Shown piece after piece: positions 46,401-60,100 of a stretch of 64,000 nucleotides of DNA. The stretch is from Strongylocentrotus purpuratus (lineage: Eukaryota; Echinodermata; Echinoidea; Camarodonta; Strongylocentrotidae). The stretch lies in NCBI RefSeq assembly GCF_000002235.5, contig NW_022145601.1, positions 28,560,664 to 28,624,663 on the forward strand, in the 5' to 3' direction. The translations under genes were made by a program, and so were the position numbers. How positions within the stretch are numbered: the stretch's first letter is position 1; every line of letters starts with the position of its first letter. The notes under the pieces are model-generated. The model had not been told where the DNA came from. It made no database searches and saw only the letters and a program-made list of their open reading frames with translations.

Positions 46401-49400
46401 TAGGCATGCATGCAAAAAAGGTAATATTCCTTGCTTGCAAGCTTGGTTAATCCCATAAATTGGTGTCTGCATTTTTAGATTGGCGAGATGAAGATGTTTT
46501 TCTCTCGGTCCTCTCTTTTTTCTCTCTCATTTTTTCTTCGGGAAATTCCTCTCTTCAGTTAGTACGGAGATTATTCTTGAGCAAAGAAATTTTTTGATTA
46601 CATCTAGTGCTTATGGATGGTAGTAGTGTCGTAGTTGAGTTGAGGTAACTTAAGGATAAAGCGTCTATGCTAACTGAATCCTTTGAGTCTGTGTGACGCA
46701 TGTGTAAATTATTGAATAGTTTGTTACAATTTATTAGTGCTTTGTCTCCAAGCTTTTGTGAGACATTGCTTTCACAACCAAATTCATGGGGACAAAAATG
46801 GAAATTAGAAAGCCATACTAGATATACATTCAAAAAGAAATATAATGTATTTATAGTTTTGTTATGCTTGCAAGTTGTCTTGCCTTATCTTTGTCTTGCA
46901 CAGATAGTCAAGTATAACATTTAATATCCCATCATGCACTTGATGACCCAGCCGGCTTTGCATGTACCCAATCATGCCATAGGCTTAACATTTCAGCTCA
47001 TATAACCACTCTAGATGAAAACATTACCCTGCATCAGAAAGAATTATTATAATTTAAACTTAAGTCTCCTCTGTTTGATGAAACCATACTCTGCATCATA
47101 CAGTAGGTTTGAATATAGCTCTTGTTGTTTGATGGATGAGGTCTGGAGATGAGAGACTAGGCGTGGGAGTGCCCAGGCAGGAAGTACTGGCCTGGGATGG
47201 AGGGATAGGAGGGAGATTGAAGGAAGCCAGGAAGGAAGGAAAAGGGCGTCAAACCTAAACCAGGGCTTCAGATCTTTTTTCGTTCGATGCTCCCCCATCG
47301 TTTGTCCCTCGATGAGATACCCTGTTTAGATATGGAGCAGCAGGTTTTCTTTAGTATGAATAGCCCAAACTTTTGATAGTTTTAGCTTAAAAAGTTCATG
47401 GTATTATATAAAGTCCAAGGGCAGTTATTTTCCTTAGATAGATAGATTTTATTTTAACAGTTTTCTTTTTAAACATAGATTCTTTATCTAATTTTGTCCT
47501 GCAAGCATTATCTTATATCCCAGGGCGCCATTGATCCTCATAGAGCGCGTTTATCTAGGCTTGCCACTAGATATGTACATATCGTACCCCACTATCGAAC
47601 CCCACTATCATACCCCACTATACGATCGTGATTTGAGGGATGTCGCGTTTATCTACTCTTCACGATTCAAAATAAAGGCCTTGTGTCTGCCCAGCTGTTT
47701 TGACCCGGGAAGCAGACAGTTTCTCGGAGGTCAAATTCATACACATGCTTGTACACAACACCTGTGTGGTCCTATTTGTATGTAACGTTCAAAACAGCTT
47801 TGCGTTTATCGACCTCTCAGAAAAGTGATTCTGGCTGTATGTCACATACAAAACGCACCTTTTTGCGTCTTTTGATATGCCCATATCTAAAGACGTTTGA
47901 AAAAGGCTTTGCGTTTATCTACTTCTAAATTTGCCTGAAAGACGTTTGAGAAACCTGATTCTAGCCAAAAATTTCCTAGATAAACGCAACCATAGATACT
48001 GCAAATAGTATAGATGGATGGATAGGGGTTCTAAACTGCTGATGTTTAAAGAGATAAGTCTATATTCCTCGGGAGATAATGGTCTCATTATCAAGCCGAA
48101 AAAGAGCCAAGGAGTACAGCCGACCTGATTAAGTTTACTATTTGTCTTTTAATGATGTAACAGAACAAGCAAAGAGCAACTGAGAGACCTTTTGCTATGT
48201 GTAAACTGAGCTATTGGCTAGCCAGGCTTTGGGTATTTGCGATCTATTCCTTTGGCGGTCTGTTCACATTCTTCGCCTCTAAAATGTTGAGACATCAGTC
48301 AATCGTTTGTCACCCCACCAAACTGACTCCCACCTGATCCCAGTTATTCAGTCTTCTGTGTTTATCAGGGATGCCAGTTTTCATGCAAAAGCCTGAATTC
48401 AGGCCGTGGCGATTCATTTTCAGGCCATAGTTTATGTTTTTTATGTACAAAAAAACTCATTGTAGGTGATTTTCGGGCCCTCTGATCGATTCTAACTGGC
48501 ATCCCTGGTTTATGTAAGTTTACAATAATTCTGATGTCGTCTGGCACCGGTCTCATGTCGGTCTTGTCATTGTGGATGTTGTATCAGATTCTTCTCTGCA
48601 TTCCTGTGCAGGTTGGGTCCAGAATTGGGGCATATAGTGCGTGGGGCTAATGAGTGGCCTGATGCATGTATGCACACACCAGCCCCCACTGTTAAACAAT
48701 TGAATACCGGTCCTGTTCAAATAGATATGAAGAGCACCACGCAATAATTAGCTGCAAATTTATATGCATGATTGGCTTTGAGCAAATATTCACACAATTG
48801 ATCTCTTTAAACAGTAACATCCGACTTCCCAATGCAATATTTTGTAATATTCATCGGATATGCCTAAGCAGTTAATTAATATTTGATTGAAGGCCTGCCA
48901 CGATTCAAGGATTTGATAACGATAACAATTTAACAATCCTTCCGGTCATTCAAGTCAAAACCAATAACGTTTTCCAAATGTTGTTTCTCCTGGTGTGAAC
49001 ACAGAGATGTCCTTCTCACCTGGCTTTCTGTACATACTTCAATCCCCAATGGACGCAGATCCATTTGGTGCGCCCCAATTTGCCCAAATCTCAGGGGCAC
49101 ATTGCATCCCCATGTAACCCATATGTCGTTATCGATCCAAGCTTCAATTATGTAAATCTCATTTTCTGCGGACAATTCCTGTGCATGTCTGACAAGCCAT
49201 TTTGTCTGTGTGTTGATAGGAAAACGTAGGTGGGTTGATGGCTGTTCAGAGTGATAAATAAAATAGTTTTATATGTTATTCAATGATCTCTAATGATCAC
49301 AAAGAAATATAACTACATGGAACATTCATGAGGACATTAGACCTACTTGGTGCATTTTGGGGTATTGATGATTCAAATTTGACTCATTGAAAATGTTTAA

Positions 49401-52400
49401 TTTCTCCAAATTTGTGAAAGGAGATAAAATGTACTCCAAATACCTTTATATATTTGATTGTTTTTGAATAATTTGCCAATTAACATCCTCTAGCAAAAAG
49501 ACCAATTTAAAAGAGTAATTTTATTTGAAGCAGGAGGATTGGAAACCTTGATCACCGTGATAAAGAAATTATGGATGTTATTAAAGACTGAACTTTACAT
49601 TAAATGCCTTGTTTTATGACATAAGCCTTGTTCATTGGTAATTTCAGACCTAGGTTCATTGAAGAATACAGTTCATTGCCTATCCCTGCCCTCAAAATAT
49701 GCACACAGCCATGCAAAGGGTCGGGGGATTTTTTACTCTAGTCCCATGCCTTCAATTTAATGTTTGCCATAAGATCTTGATTCCAGGTTGCAGCATGCCC
49801 TTTAATGTTTGCAGTCATCTACTACCCAACCTTGGCAACATTTGTGCTTTTATTTCCTTGAACCTAGCCTCATGATCATGACCACAAGGTCCTAAATTAA
49901 GTATTTCCTTCTCGTGTTTCCTTCGCCCGAATCATAATGACTGCCGGCCATGACCATTTTAAGACTTTCATAATGTAACAGAGAGAAGGGTCAGAACAAT
50001 GCACTGATTATGATGTGTAGAGATAGATAAAGTAGATAGTGCACAGATGCAGAATTACACAGAGCATTGATATCATACACTCAGATGCAGGGAGCTAGTA
50101 AGGCCAGATCATTATGAAAAATTATTTTTGACAACAAGCAAAATTTATGAAAAAATGTCCATATAGGGATGTTCTCAAAATTGTAAAAGTTGCATTGTTT
50201 TGCGTAAAAGAATCTAGAAGGAGAGAAATTGCCATTTGTGCAAAGGAAACATGGACATGTCACACTAATGCTTAACAATTACCGGCAGCTTATTCTAGAG
50301 CAACTTGGCTATCTTAGTAAAATTTTGACTAATTAATTTAATACTGTCATTTTCAAACTAGTATTTTGGCTTCTTTAAATTAGGCCTTTACCTTGTTCAC
50401 TGTGCATCATCATAATCATAATCTTTAAAAGTGATATTATTAACCGGAAGAACAAAATTGTAACCGTAGTAAGGGGGAGGGAGGGAGGGAGGGAGGAGAT
50501 GATTTAGTTGGCATACAAACAGTTTGCTAACAAGATTTATGATGTGACGATATTGTTGTTTTCAATGAAACAAGCTAATTATAGACTTCCCCCTATGATG
50601 TACATGTATGATAAAGATCAAATTCGTTCATGTCTCATACACATGCATGCTGCGTAACAACCCCCCCCCCCCCCTCAGGTAAAACACACGGGACGGGGGG
50701 CGACAGAGAAGGGGATCGTGTGGCTGTCATGTCATACGTGTCGTGCCCGCGAGTCAGCAGAGTGACAGCTGAGCCGTTCTTCCTCTCCAACGAGACCCTG
50801 TACATTCGGCTGGTTGACTGACGCTAGTACTCGGGAATGCTGGCATGAGCTCACGCTTTTTAGATTTCAATCAAGGCTGCACATTTGCTCTTCCACTCAT
50901 CTAACGAGAGAGAGTAAGGGGGTAAGAGAAGGAAAGTCGAGCTGTTCTTGACATAGGAGAGACATTATGTGTCTAGCTTGTATGTTTCGTTGTTTTTAGA
51001 TTGACTGAGAATTCCTGGCATAGCAGTCTAGTAGTTACATTGCATTATCTCATCGTCGGTTGCCGTGTGTGTTCACTGCTGTAGCATTCCCCAAAAGTAG
51101 AATGTGTAACAGCGGTAGGATACACCTATTTGTATGTGGTTTGCATGCAACCTTCGCTAAGCCCATCATGCATTCATGAATAGATAGCCGAGTTTACCGT
51201 GAAACAAACATGTTTGTGCTTCTGACCAGATATTGTGAACAAACAGAAAAGTGAAAATTAGTCAGGGAAAATATGCTCAACTGCAAGGAGGGTTTTCATG
51301 ATTGTGTAGCTTTTTGGAACTGTGTTTGAAATGGAGGAATAATTGTCTGAGGAAAACTCTGATTGACTAAGCACAGATGGACATTCGGAAAGCAAGGGCA
51401 CTTCTTCGAGAGTACCTTCTACGGCTGGTGAAATGTGAGTCAAGAAATTAGAGAGGAGGAGGAGGGTGAGCGAGGGGTCACCTTTTCCTCAGAAATCTAT
51501 TAAAAGTAAACTATATGCAACATTTGTATTAGTTCCCATGCATACCTTTTGTTTCATATGAAAACATTGTCTTACTTGTACTCTCAATATCTAAAAATGG
51601 TGTCTTTCAAAAATATTTTATTGTTAGGACAAGTAGAATTGCGGAATTGCAGAATCTAATGAAATTAACTGGTAGTAACATTCCATAGAGTTAGCAGGTT
51701 TCTTAGCAGGCAGAATGAAAGTAGGGCAAGGTGCTTTCTGCTCTCAGGGATTGTGCTCATGAATGAATGGCTGTTTTCAGAGAAAAGAAAGAATCTGGTG
51801 AACAGAAAATAGAATCCATTCTTTCACACGCTTTGATCGACAACAATGAAATGCAATATGGGCATAATCGAATGGGTTTGGATTTTCAAATGCGAGTGAA
51901 GTTCCAATGCCGTAATGGGTATATATGTGGCAGTGTATTCATCAAGCATTCATGCTGCTATACTGCACTATTGCATTCTTTTAAAGCACTTGATATTACT
52001 TTTATACAACCCAGGTAATTTTTAGTTGTCATATTTATGATTTATTATTGGATGATTCAAGGTTGTCTTCTAAGTCCTATGTGTATGTATATTGATATCA
52101 TCAGGAAACTTACAAAAAACAAAAGTGTAGCTCCATTGAAGAATGTAGTATCGAACATTAATGTAATTTAAAAAAAATACTGGCTTCAAGATAACGAGAC
52201 CCACTCTCACGAGGGATGACAATATTTGTAGAGGTTTGCTGTGTTAAATTTCTGCAAGTCTCCAGTATTTCATCATTTTGCTATTTAAAATATCCAAACA
52301 AGCACATGCACGGTATATGCAGGGTTTCACTTCACAAGTAATAATTCACATCAAACTTCTAACCTATATGTTTAATGCTCTTTAACTGCAATTCCTTTTA

Positions 52401-55166
52401 ATACAAGTGCAAGGATAATTTACATTAGAGAAATGGAATACCCAGCACTCCCCTCACAGTGTTAAATCATATGCATAAATTGCATACAGACTAGCCAAAG
52501 AGCCTGCAGATATGTGGGGCGCTCAAGGCCGGAACCCTTACTGTTGTCATTTTGATGAGGCACTGGGTCTCTGTCGTTGAATGATAAACAAGGACTATAC
52601 TACAGAGAGCCAAGAGAATGGCATAGCTTAACGACACTGCTAATCAAACAGAACTGTGTATTAATATGAAGCACAGATAAACCATATTCCCATATGCTGG
52701 TTTTACTTTTGCAGACCAACCCTGTCTATGCAATTTGTGTCTCAGCTGCGTAGCTTGAAAATCACTTGATAACCAAGGCCTCCTAGCTTTCATTCAAGAG
52801 ACTGCATTATACATGGGTGCTTCTCTTGGATGCCTGGTTAAGAATTTCCTTTTCACTCTTAGAATTTGAATTGGCCATTCAAAGGGTTAGCACAGGTACT
52901 GAAGAGCATGGGATCAGGTTCTCAGACACTCTTATATATGCAGATATATTATTGAAGTTCTTTGCTGTTGCTCATTTACACAATTCAGTCTGTTACCTCT
53001 ATTTTCATGATCTCATAACCATTATGTTTTGAGTTTGTTTTTGAAAACATTTAGCATATTTCAAGCCACAATCATGACAAAAAGAAGCACCAAACATTCA
53101 TTTAGCAAACTGATATTTGGTTTGACATTTTCAAGTTGTTATTACTCTATATCTCAGATTATACCCTGCCCTCAATATGGGGCCTTATATTTTCATAGCT
53201 CAATCTCTGATGGGTTTAATCTAGTTGGTTTCCCTGCTCTCCTTATGCTTTTCTTCCAGCTCATTAATCAGTCCATTAGTGAGAGCTTCTCAAAATGCCA
53301 CTGCTGTTTAGGGTAAAATAGCATAGATTGCCAATTTCCTGTGGACCACCCCCCCCCCCCCCCTCTCCGTTGCAAGCTTTATTTCCTTATTAAAGTTATT
53401 ATAATCTTCTTCCTTTATTTCCCCTTTCCCTACTCTATCTCTCTCCTCTCTCTCTTTTGGTGCGATATTTCTTGTGATAAACAAATTTTAAAACTAAAAA
53501 ATTGTATACATATATTTTATTTTTAGTATAAAGCATATTTTAATTGGGTGATCTTTTGGCCCGTATTGTCTCCATGTTTCTCAGAAAAACTGGTATTAAT
53601 TTACAAAACAGAAGACCTCATAGCATAGGAACACTACTATGCTATACTGATAAATGTATCATTCTAACTTTATTGCCACAAATATGTAAGCTAGAGGAGT
53701 AGAGACCAGATCAAACTTCTTGGGTTCCATGGGGGGAACGTTCTTTGGCAATAAACAGAGACATCAAAACAGTTTGGCAATTTATATGTCTCATCGTCTT
53801 TATGCAGATGATCCTTTCCATATCATATGGCAGTAATACAGTGCCGTTTAATTGCCACCAACTCTTTGACTACTGATATTACTCTAAGCCACACTCCCTG
53901 CCTCCCTCCCTGGCTGGCTGGCTGCCTTGCTTTCATGTATATTGCAGGAGCGCGGGAGAGCTGTGAAAGACATGGTGAATTGCATTCCACGCATGGCGTA
54001 TTTCATAAATCAGCTCGGGCTTTGCAAAGCGCAACAAACCGCCATGTATTCTTGATGGCACTGTTATGCATACTTAATCATCCGTGGGCATACTTAAAAC
54101 TCATCTCTCTGCATAATAAATGAGTTCAACTATCTATGCATTCCCCTATAGGCAGAACTATACCAAATGCCTTTGCATAGTTAATGACTTGTTTCCTGGT
54201 ATTTTTGGCGCGTATAATGTATCTTCACTTTTTGCAGTCTTAATTAAACCGTACAATTTTTTCTCTGGGTAGAAAAACGTCATGATTTATTAAAGAGGGT
54301 TAAAGGATAAGGGGGTTAAGGTTAAATCATGATTGTGATATAAGTCTGATTAACCTACAATGCCAGATTCCATATTAGACCAAGAGTTGGACTGATCTTC
54401 AAAGAAGCAATAGCTTATGAATATTCATTGTTCTGAGATTTTGATAAGATTAGGGCATAGTGTAAGTTTTAAATGCAAAGCTTTGCATTTTTAAAAAACT
54501 TATTATGAAATTGAAAATGTGAAATGCTCAGTTGTTTATGATAGGGTTCTGTAGTGTGTCTGTATCACATCTTCATTTAATGAATTCAATGATATGCTAT
54601 ATATTTTTTTGCTACCTTTTCTAATAATTTTTTGTTTTGTATTTTTATTTTTCTCATGCAGTATTCCCAACAGTTCCAGTCCGACCTGGCCTGCCTTGTC
54701 CTGGGGAAGACAGTAAGTTTATCGTTCTATTTTGTTCCTGTTTGTCCACTGGTTGTACCTTTCTTTTTTTCTTGTTTCTTTCTTTGTTTTGTCTGTTAAT
54801 GTTAGTTCCTGCCTTTTGAAAAAGGTGGAGTAATTGCTGTGTTCTTGTTATATCTATGTCCTCTTGTATGCGTATGTTTCTTCATTTTTTTATGATTCTT
54901 TTATAAGTTAGGGCCGGAGTTATACATTTATTTATAACTCTTTAGTTAGGGAATAGGGGACCAAATTTCAAGCCTTATGGTGCTGGTACTCTAATTTTGA
55001 AAGGGATAGAATGTAAAGCAAATTCCTAATTCATTGCTGATTTGGCACGCATGTGGAAAGCCCCGTTCAGAAATCACTTTGAGTCGCTGTGACGCAGTAA
55101 TAAGGGTTTTATTCATGCTTCCACCTGCTCCCCTAGCTGTCCCTCTGTCTCTTTGCATTTCCCCCT

Positions 55167-55222
<56 letters not shown>

Positions 55223-57097
55223 CAAGACTATCATCAGATTATATCAAGGTTGATGTGACATAATTAGAAATATCCAGGAAGACGGGAACGGACAGAGATG
55301 AAGGGCCAAGAAGGCCGTAGTTGGCATGAGTCAACTCTGTACTAGTTCCTGGTGTTCTCTTATCGGTAGCGTCTACTGGCTTCCTCTTCGCAGGCTTGAC
55401 AGGGAGTGACTCACACCCATTTGGGCCAGATAGCGCAGAGATTTGGTAGCAAAATGAGATTTTGAAAATACTTTTTTGGATTAGATAGCCTAAATGATAG
55501 TTCTCACACATTGTGAGGAAGGAATCTATAAGGATCACAATGCAAAGCTTATATTGCATTTAAAAATCCCTTTTTTTTTGGGGGGGGGGGGGTATAAGAT
55601 TTTACAAGTTACCCCTTTGTATTGCTATTTGCCTCTGTCTCTGTCTCTTGTCCCATGTAAACGTCAGTGTTAAAAACTTTGAGGTTGCACAAACCATGAT
55701 GGTTCCGTGCGAACATGGCTATTAATTCTACTCATGAAAACAAAACAAAATGATATGATACTTGATATATCTTTTATCATCCTTGTGTTGCTTTCGAAGT
55801 GTTATACAAGTCCAAAGTGGTTTCCAATCTCGTCTCATGCCAGAAATGATCTGGTTAAAGGAAATCCGGGTTATTACCCAACAAAGTCCCCTGCAATCCT
55901 GGGACCTCAAAAGGAAACGGCCAGAAAGCAACGATAAAGGTTTAATCTGAGTTGTCTACCCCATATGCCAGCCAACCAGCCTACAAGGAAACTATGTAAT
56001 GAGTAATCAGAGAGCTGCATTCGTGCGTAGAGAACTCATTAAAGAAGACAGATGATTTGACCAGTGGTGGAAAATACCCACTTCCTCTAACGGATGGTCA
56101 GTCCATCCTTGCTAGGGTACATGTAGATTTCTGGTCACTCGTGATCTGGGCTTGGTCAGCAGTGGTCTTACTTATTCAGTGCAGCTAATTCTTGAGCTGC
56201 CACGTGTAAAAGTTTAGGTCACTATTGGTCAGGGTTGCTGGTTAATTTGAATCTTGTGCAGTGAGAATTAGAATGGTGAGTTTTGAATAGTGTTTAAGTA
56301 TTCCTCTGTTTTTAGTTTTTCTAATTTGCTTAGTAATTACCATTTTCTTGTATTAACACTCAATTGCTGCATGAGTTTGGAGATTTGATTGCATTTTTCG
56401 ATAATTCGTGCCCCGTAATTTAAATTTAGGAATTGAATTTTCAGAAAATGAAATTCTCACCCCAATATACTACATGAACTTTATGTTTGTGAAGAGGACT
56501 GTCTTTCAATGCCTCTGAATTTTGAATCATTGTCTGAAGGAAGCAAGTGTCTGTTTGTCACTTCACTCTTTGCTAGCCATTTAGAAGACTTTATTGCAAA
56601 TTCGTAGCTATTGTTCAAGCAATTTTTCATGCTTTGCTCAAAACAGATTTGAGAATTTTGAACTTGAAATATATTTCCCTGAATAACGCACATTCCACAC
56701 TTTGATACATTTGGTGTTGTACTGCTTTGATTGTTAAGCTCTCTGGGTTTGAGGCCTACGTGCTTGCATGCCTAGGGACTCTTTTTTTCAGAAAAAATAG
56801 TAGAGCATGTATATGAAGTAAACAAGAAAATGCCCTTTTCTCTTTCATAGAATGTTAACATTCTTGAAGGAAAATGTCCTTTTTATGTGCTTTCATGTAC
56901 CAATTTTGCTTTCTGTTTTTTGCTCATGTTCTTCCAAATATGTTGGGTTATGAGCTTGATGGGCATTGAATCTGTTTAAGTATATGAGTAAACACACCCT
57001 GGCTCTCAGCAGATAATATAGATTTTACTACATTTTCATGTACACTGTACATGTCTCTCTGTCTCTCTGTCTCTCTTTCTGACTCTCTCTCTATATA

Positions 57098-57135
<38 letters not shown>

Positions 57136-60100
57136 CATTTTGTGTGTCTGTGTGTATTGACTTTGTCATTAATCACTGCCCAGATTTGTGTCCTTATAAT
57201 AGACAGATCACATTCCCTGACCGCACCCGTCCTGCACGCCCCATCCATCCTACCCCATGCCCTGTCTCTTCCTCTTCCTCCTCCTCCTCCTCCTCCTCCT
57301 AGAAAACATGAATTGATTCATCAATCCTTTGTTAAAGAGTCATGCATACATATTGTCTAATTTAGCCCAAACTCATTCATCTCCGACTAATTCCCACGCT
57401 GATTGTCTGCCACACGGTTATGACCGGCAGCTCTTAATGAGCTTCATTTCAATATGACTGAATCTTCTCTTCATTACTCCTTCGCTGATTCTGAGCGTGG
57501 GGCCAATCGCTAGCCTCAAGCAAAGTTCTTTTCGTGAGGGCATTACTGATGTAATGCCTACTCAATGCCTCGAGATATTTTTTGAGAGATGGAAAACAAA
57601 GGATACATTAGCATCCATTATAGCCCTCATAACCATCAGAGCTAGCTGATTTATGCAATTAACCACCCCCCCCCCCTTCTTTATGAGGATATATGTCAGA
57701 TTAGTACTAAATTTATCTTGGGTGTGCATCTGATTTTTTTTGGTCATAGATATAATTTTCACACAGTGGTTTAGAAAGAGGTTTGAAGGGAAGATACATG
57801 GGGGTATAGTAATGTGCATTATACATTTTTTGCCTTCAAGATAAAGTGGAGTTCTGGCTATTTGATTGCATTATGGGAGATACTACCTGGAAGCAATGGA
57901 AATATAGGCTGATGATGTGGCAAATAAAAATCATGTATACTGTGAGGTCGCGGATAAATGATAAGAAATTGAGCTAGTCTTGCTGAAGTCACAGTCACAG
58001 TGTACATAGAAATGTGTTTATGGGACTACACAAACATCTGGCATGAAAGTTTGGTCCAACCACTTCTGTTATTTCTTGTCACATTTTGAATAGGAAGGCA
58101 TTTGAAGAACAGTCCTTTGTAGGGGAATTTCAATAATGATATTCTTCTACAATAACATAAACAGAATGATAAAGCTCACAACTATTCATTAATTTTCCCA
58201 GAACTCGACATTCTCTTTAAGTTAGACTCGAGCATGTAGCTGTGTGCTGTGTAAATGTAGGTCAAGTTCATGCCGCTGTAAGCAAACACTCCTCTGAATG
58301 CCAAGAGCGTGTGACTATTTTGGAAAGGATCCGAAAGAAGGGGCAGAGCGTTTTTATACCGAATTACAGGTCAGCTTCCTGTCATACTTTCGGAGCCTTG
58401 GAGAGAGAAAGGAAGCCTGTGGCTGAGTCATGAATCCTAAACTTGCGCGCAAGCTGCCTCCCCCCCCCCCCTAATATTCATTCTGTTAATTTCCCTGGGT
58501 ATTTGTATCTGGAAATGTCCACTTCCTCTTTCTGCCCCTCCCCCTATATTCAGTCAACCTTTCAATGAATTAATTATCTCTCACATGCCCCTACCCCATC
58601 TGCCCCTCCTCTCGTTAATGCCCCTTCCCATATTCAATCTGTTTCTTTCCCTGGTTTAACTATCATGATATTCTCTCCCTCCCATGCTCTCCCATATTCA
58701 CTCTGTTCATTTCAGTGTAATTAGCTTGACCTGCCTCCAGCTAAATTTGATGGCTCTCATTTTTCATGAGCTAACTTCTTGATAATATGTGGGAAAGACG
58801 GAACCACAGGCTTCCCTTGGAATGAGCAATAGAAAGCCTTATGTCATCATGATTAGCAGTTCAGCTAACAGCAAGAAGGACCCAAAAGCAATCCAAGCAG
58901 AGTTACTACTACATGTAATTGTGCTTCTTTTCTATTAAAAAAAAGGGGAAAAAACTAAGATATCTTGTAATATGCAACATTTTAAGATTACAATTTTAAC
59001 ATTATGAGATAGTTCACTATATGAAGAAACAAACAGACAAGTATATATGCCTGAATGTAAAAAAAAACTGGCAGCAAATGTCTTGATACGAGACATATAC
59101 CTTTATGCATATTAGTCAAGCACCGGTAACAAAATTTGTCATATTCAAAAAAATATACCAGCAACTAAACCATCTAAACTTTTTATTGGTCATCAAGTAT
59201 TCTTAAAGAATTCTATCCCTATTCTATTTGAGGACCACGTAGACTAAATTGAGACTAAACTGTTATGTTGTACTTATATGCACTATTGTGGAAGGTTAGA
59301 GGTATCTGCTGGTAGTGGCAGGGTTTGGTGACTGATGGTTTTCAGTCATCATACATGTATGTATCACAGGCTGTGCGTTTACCAGTTTGGTAGCGAATGC
59401 TGTTGAAAGATTTTGATGGTGTGATCCAATGGTCCTGTGGCAGGCAGACTAGGCTATTCAGCTTCAAGCTGCAAGTATACTTTCAGCCTTTTCACACACA
59501 GCTAAAATTCATCGTATCTAGAGCTGATTAGTTTAAAGCTGTTTAACTCAACAGCTTTAAAGAAAATTTTCTGTGTGAACGTCGTTCCAGTTGCTGAATT
59601 CTCTTTCTTTCTTTCTTTCAACATTGAAGTGTCTAAACTTCTCATGATAAGGGATTTTCATCGTTTTTTCTGATTTCTCTCAACTTAGTCCTTTGAAAGC
59701 CAGGAGGTTGTAAATTCAATTTAAATATGAGTTAACATACCTTAGGCTTTTCAAAAGCAAGGTTTTCTCTGCTAATTTCTCCACCTCTTAAAGACATTAT
59801 AGCAGCCACACCTTAAACAATCCTTTTTTTTTTGTCTTCCCTTGCAGGAAACATATACAGACGTGGAGCTCGACGATGGAGAAAACTCTACAAAGTCAAT
59901 GGACATACATTCCAACCAAAGAGATTCAGTCGGGTGAGCAATACTTTTTTAAATTTTACTTGAGTATTATGGCACATAAACCAACTGTATGTGTGATAAA
60001 GTTGACTTTAGCAATCCACTGATTGTTCTGTTTGTTGACCGGGCCTGTCAAGTGTTATGAGAAATTAAATGAAAAAATGTAATTTATCTTTTCCAACATT

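Larger units (their letters stand above)
41373..54661 (+). other. aPKC intron 3 (13.3 kb)
   Basis: Contains a TTC/CTCCTCGTC-rich tract (41405-41580), two small inverted-repeat elements (47547, 48366), two CpG-rich islands (45055-45352, 50677-50830), several poly-C runs, and a homeodomain-motif-rich stretch near 54060-54260. 42000-45000 and 48900-50600 show no gene I can name; 42900-43075 has short similarity to 58040-58115 (TTTGGTCCA..., GGGCATTTGAAGA). Confidence 0.8.
54713..59847 (+). other. aPKC intron 4 (5.1 kb)
   Basis: Holds CT microsatellites (55157-55225 and 57049-57131), a (TCC)n run (57269-57300), poly-C runs near 57665 and 58460, and a long G run near 55571. Two shorter blocks (57362-57560, 58200-58440) are less AT-rich and may be conserved non-coding sequence. 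No exon was recognised. Confidence 0.8.

Noticed and set aside
53827-54123. 98-codon + strand frame before exon 4
   Set aside because: No splice sites in suitable phase were seen and the peptide resembles nothing known. The nucleotide features are better explained as non-coding.
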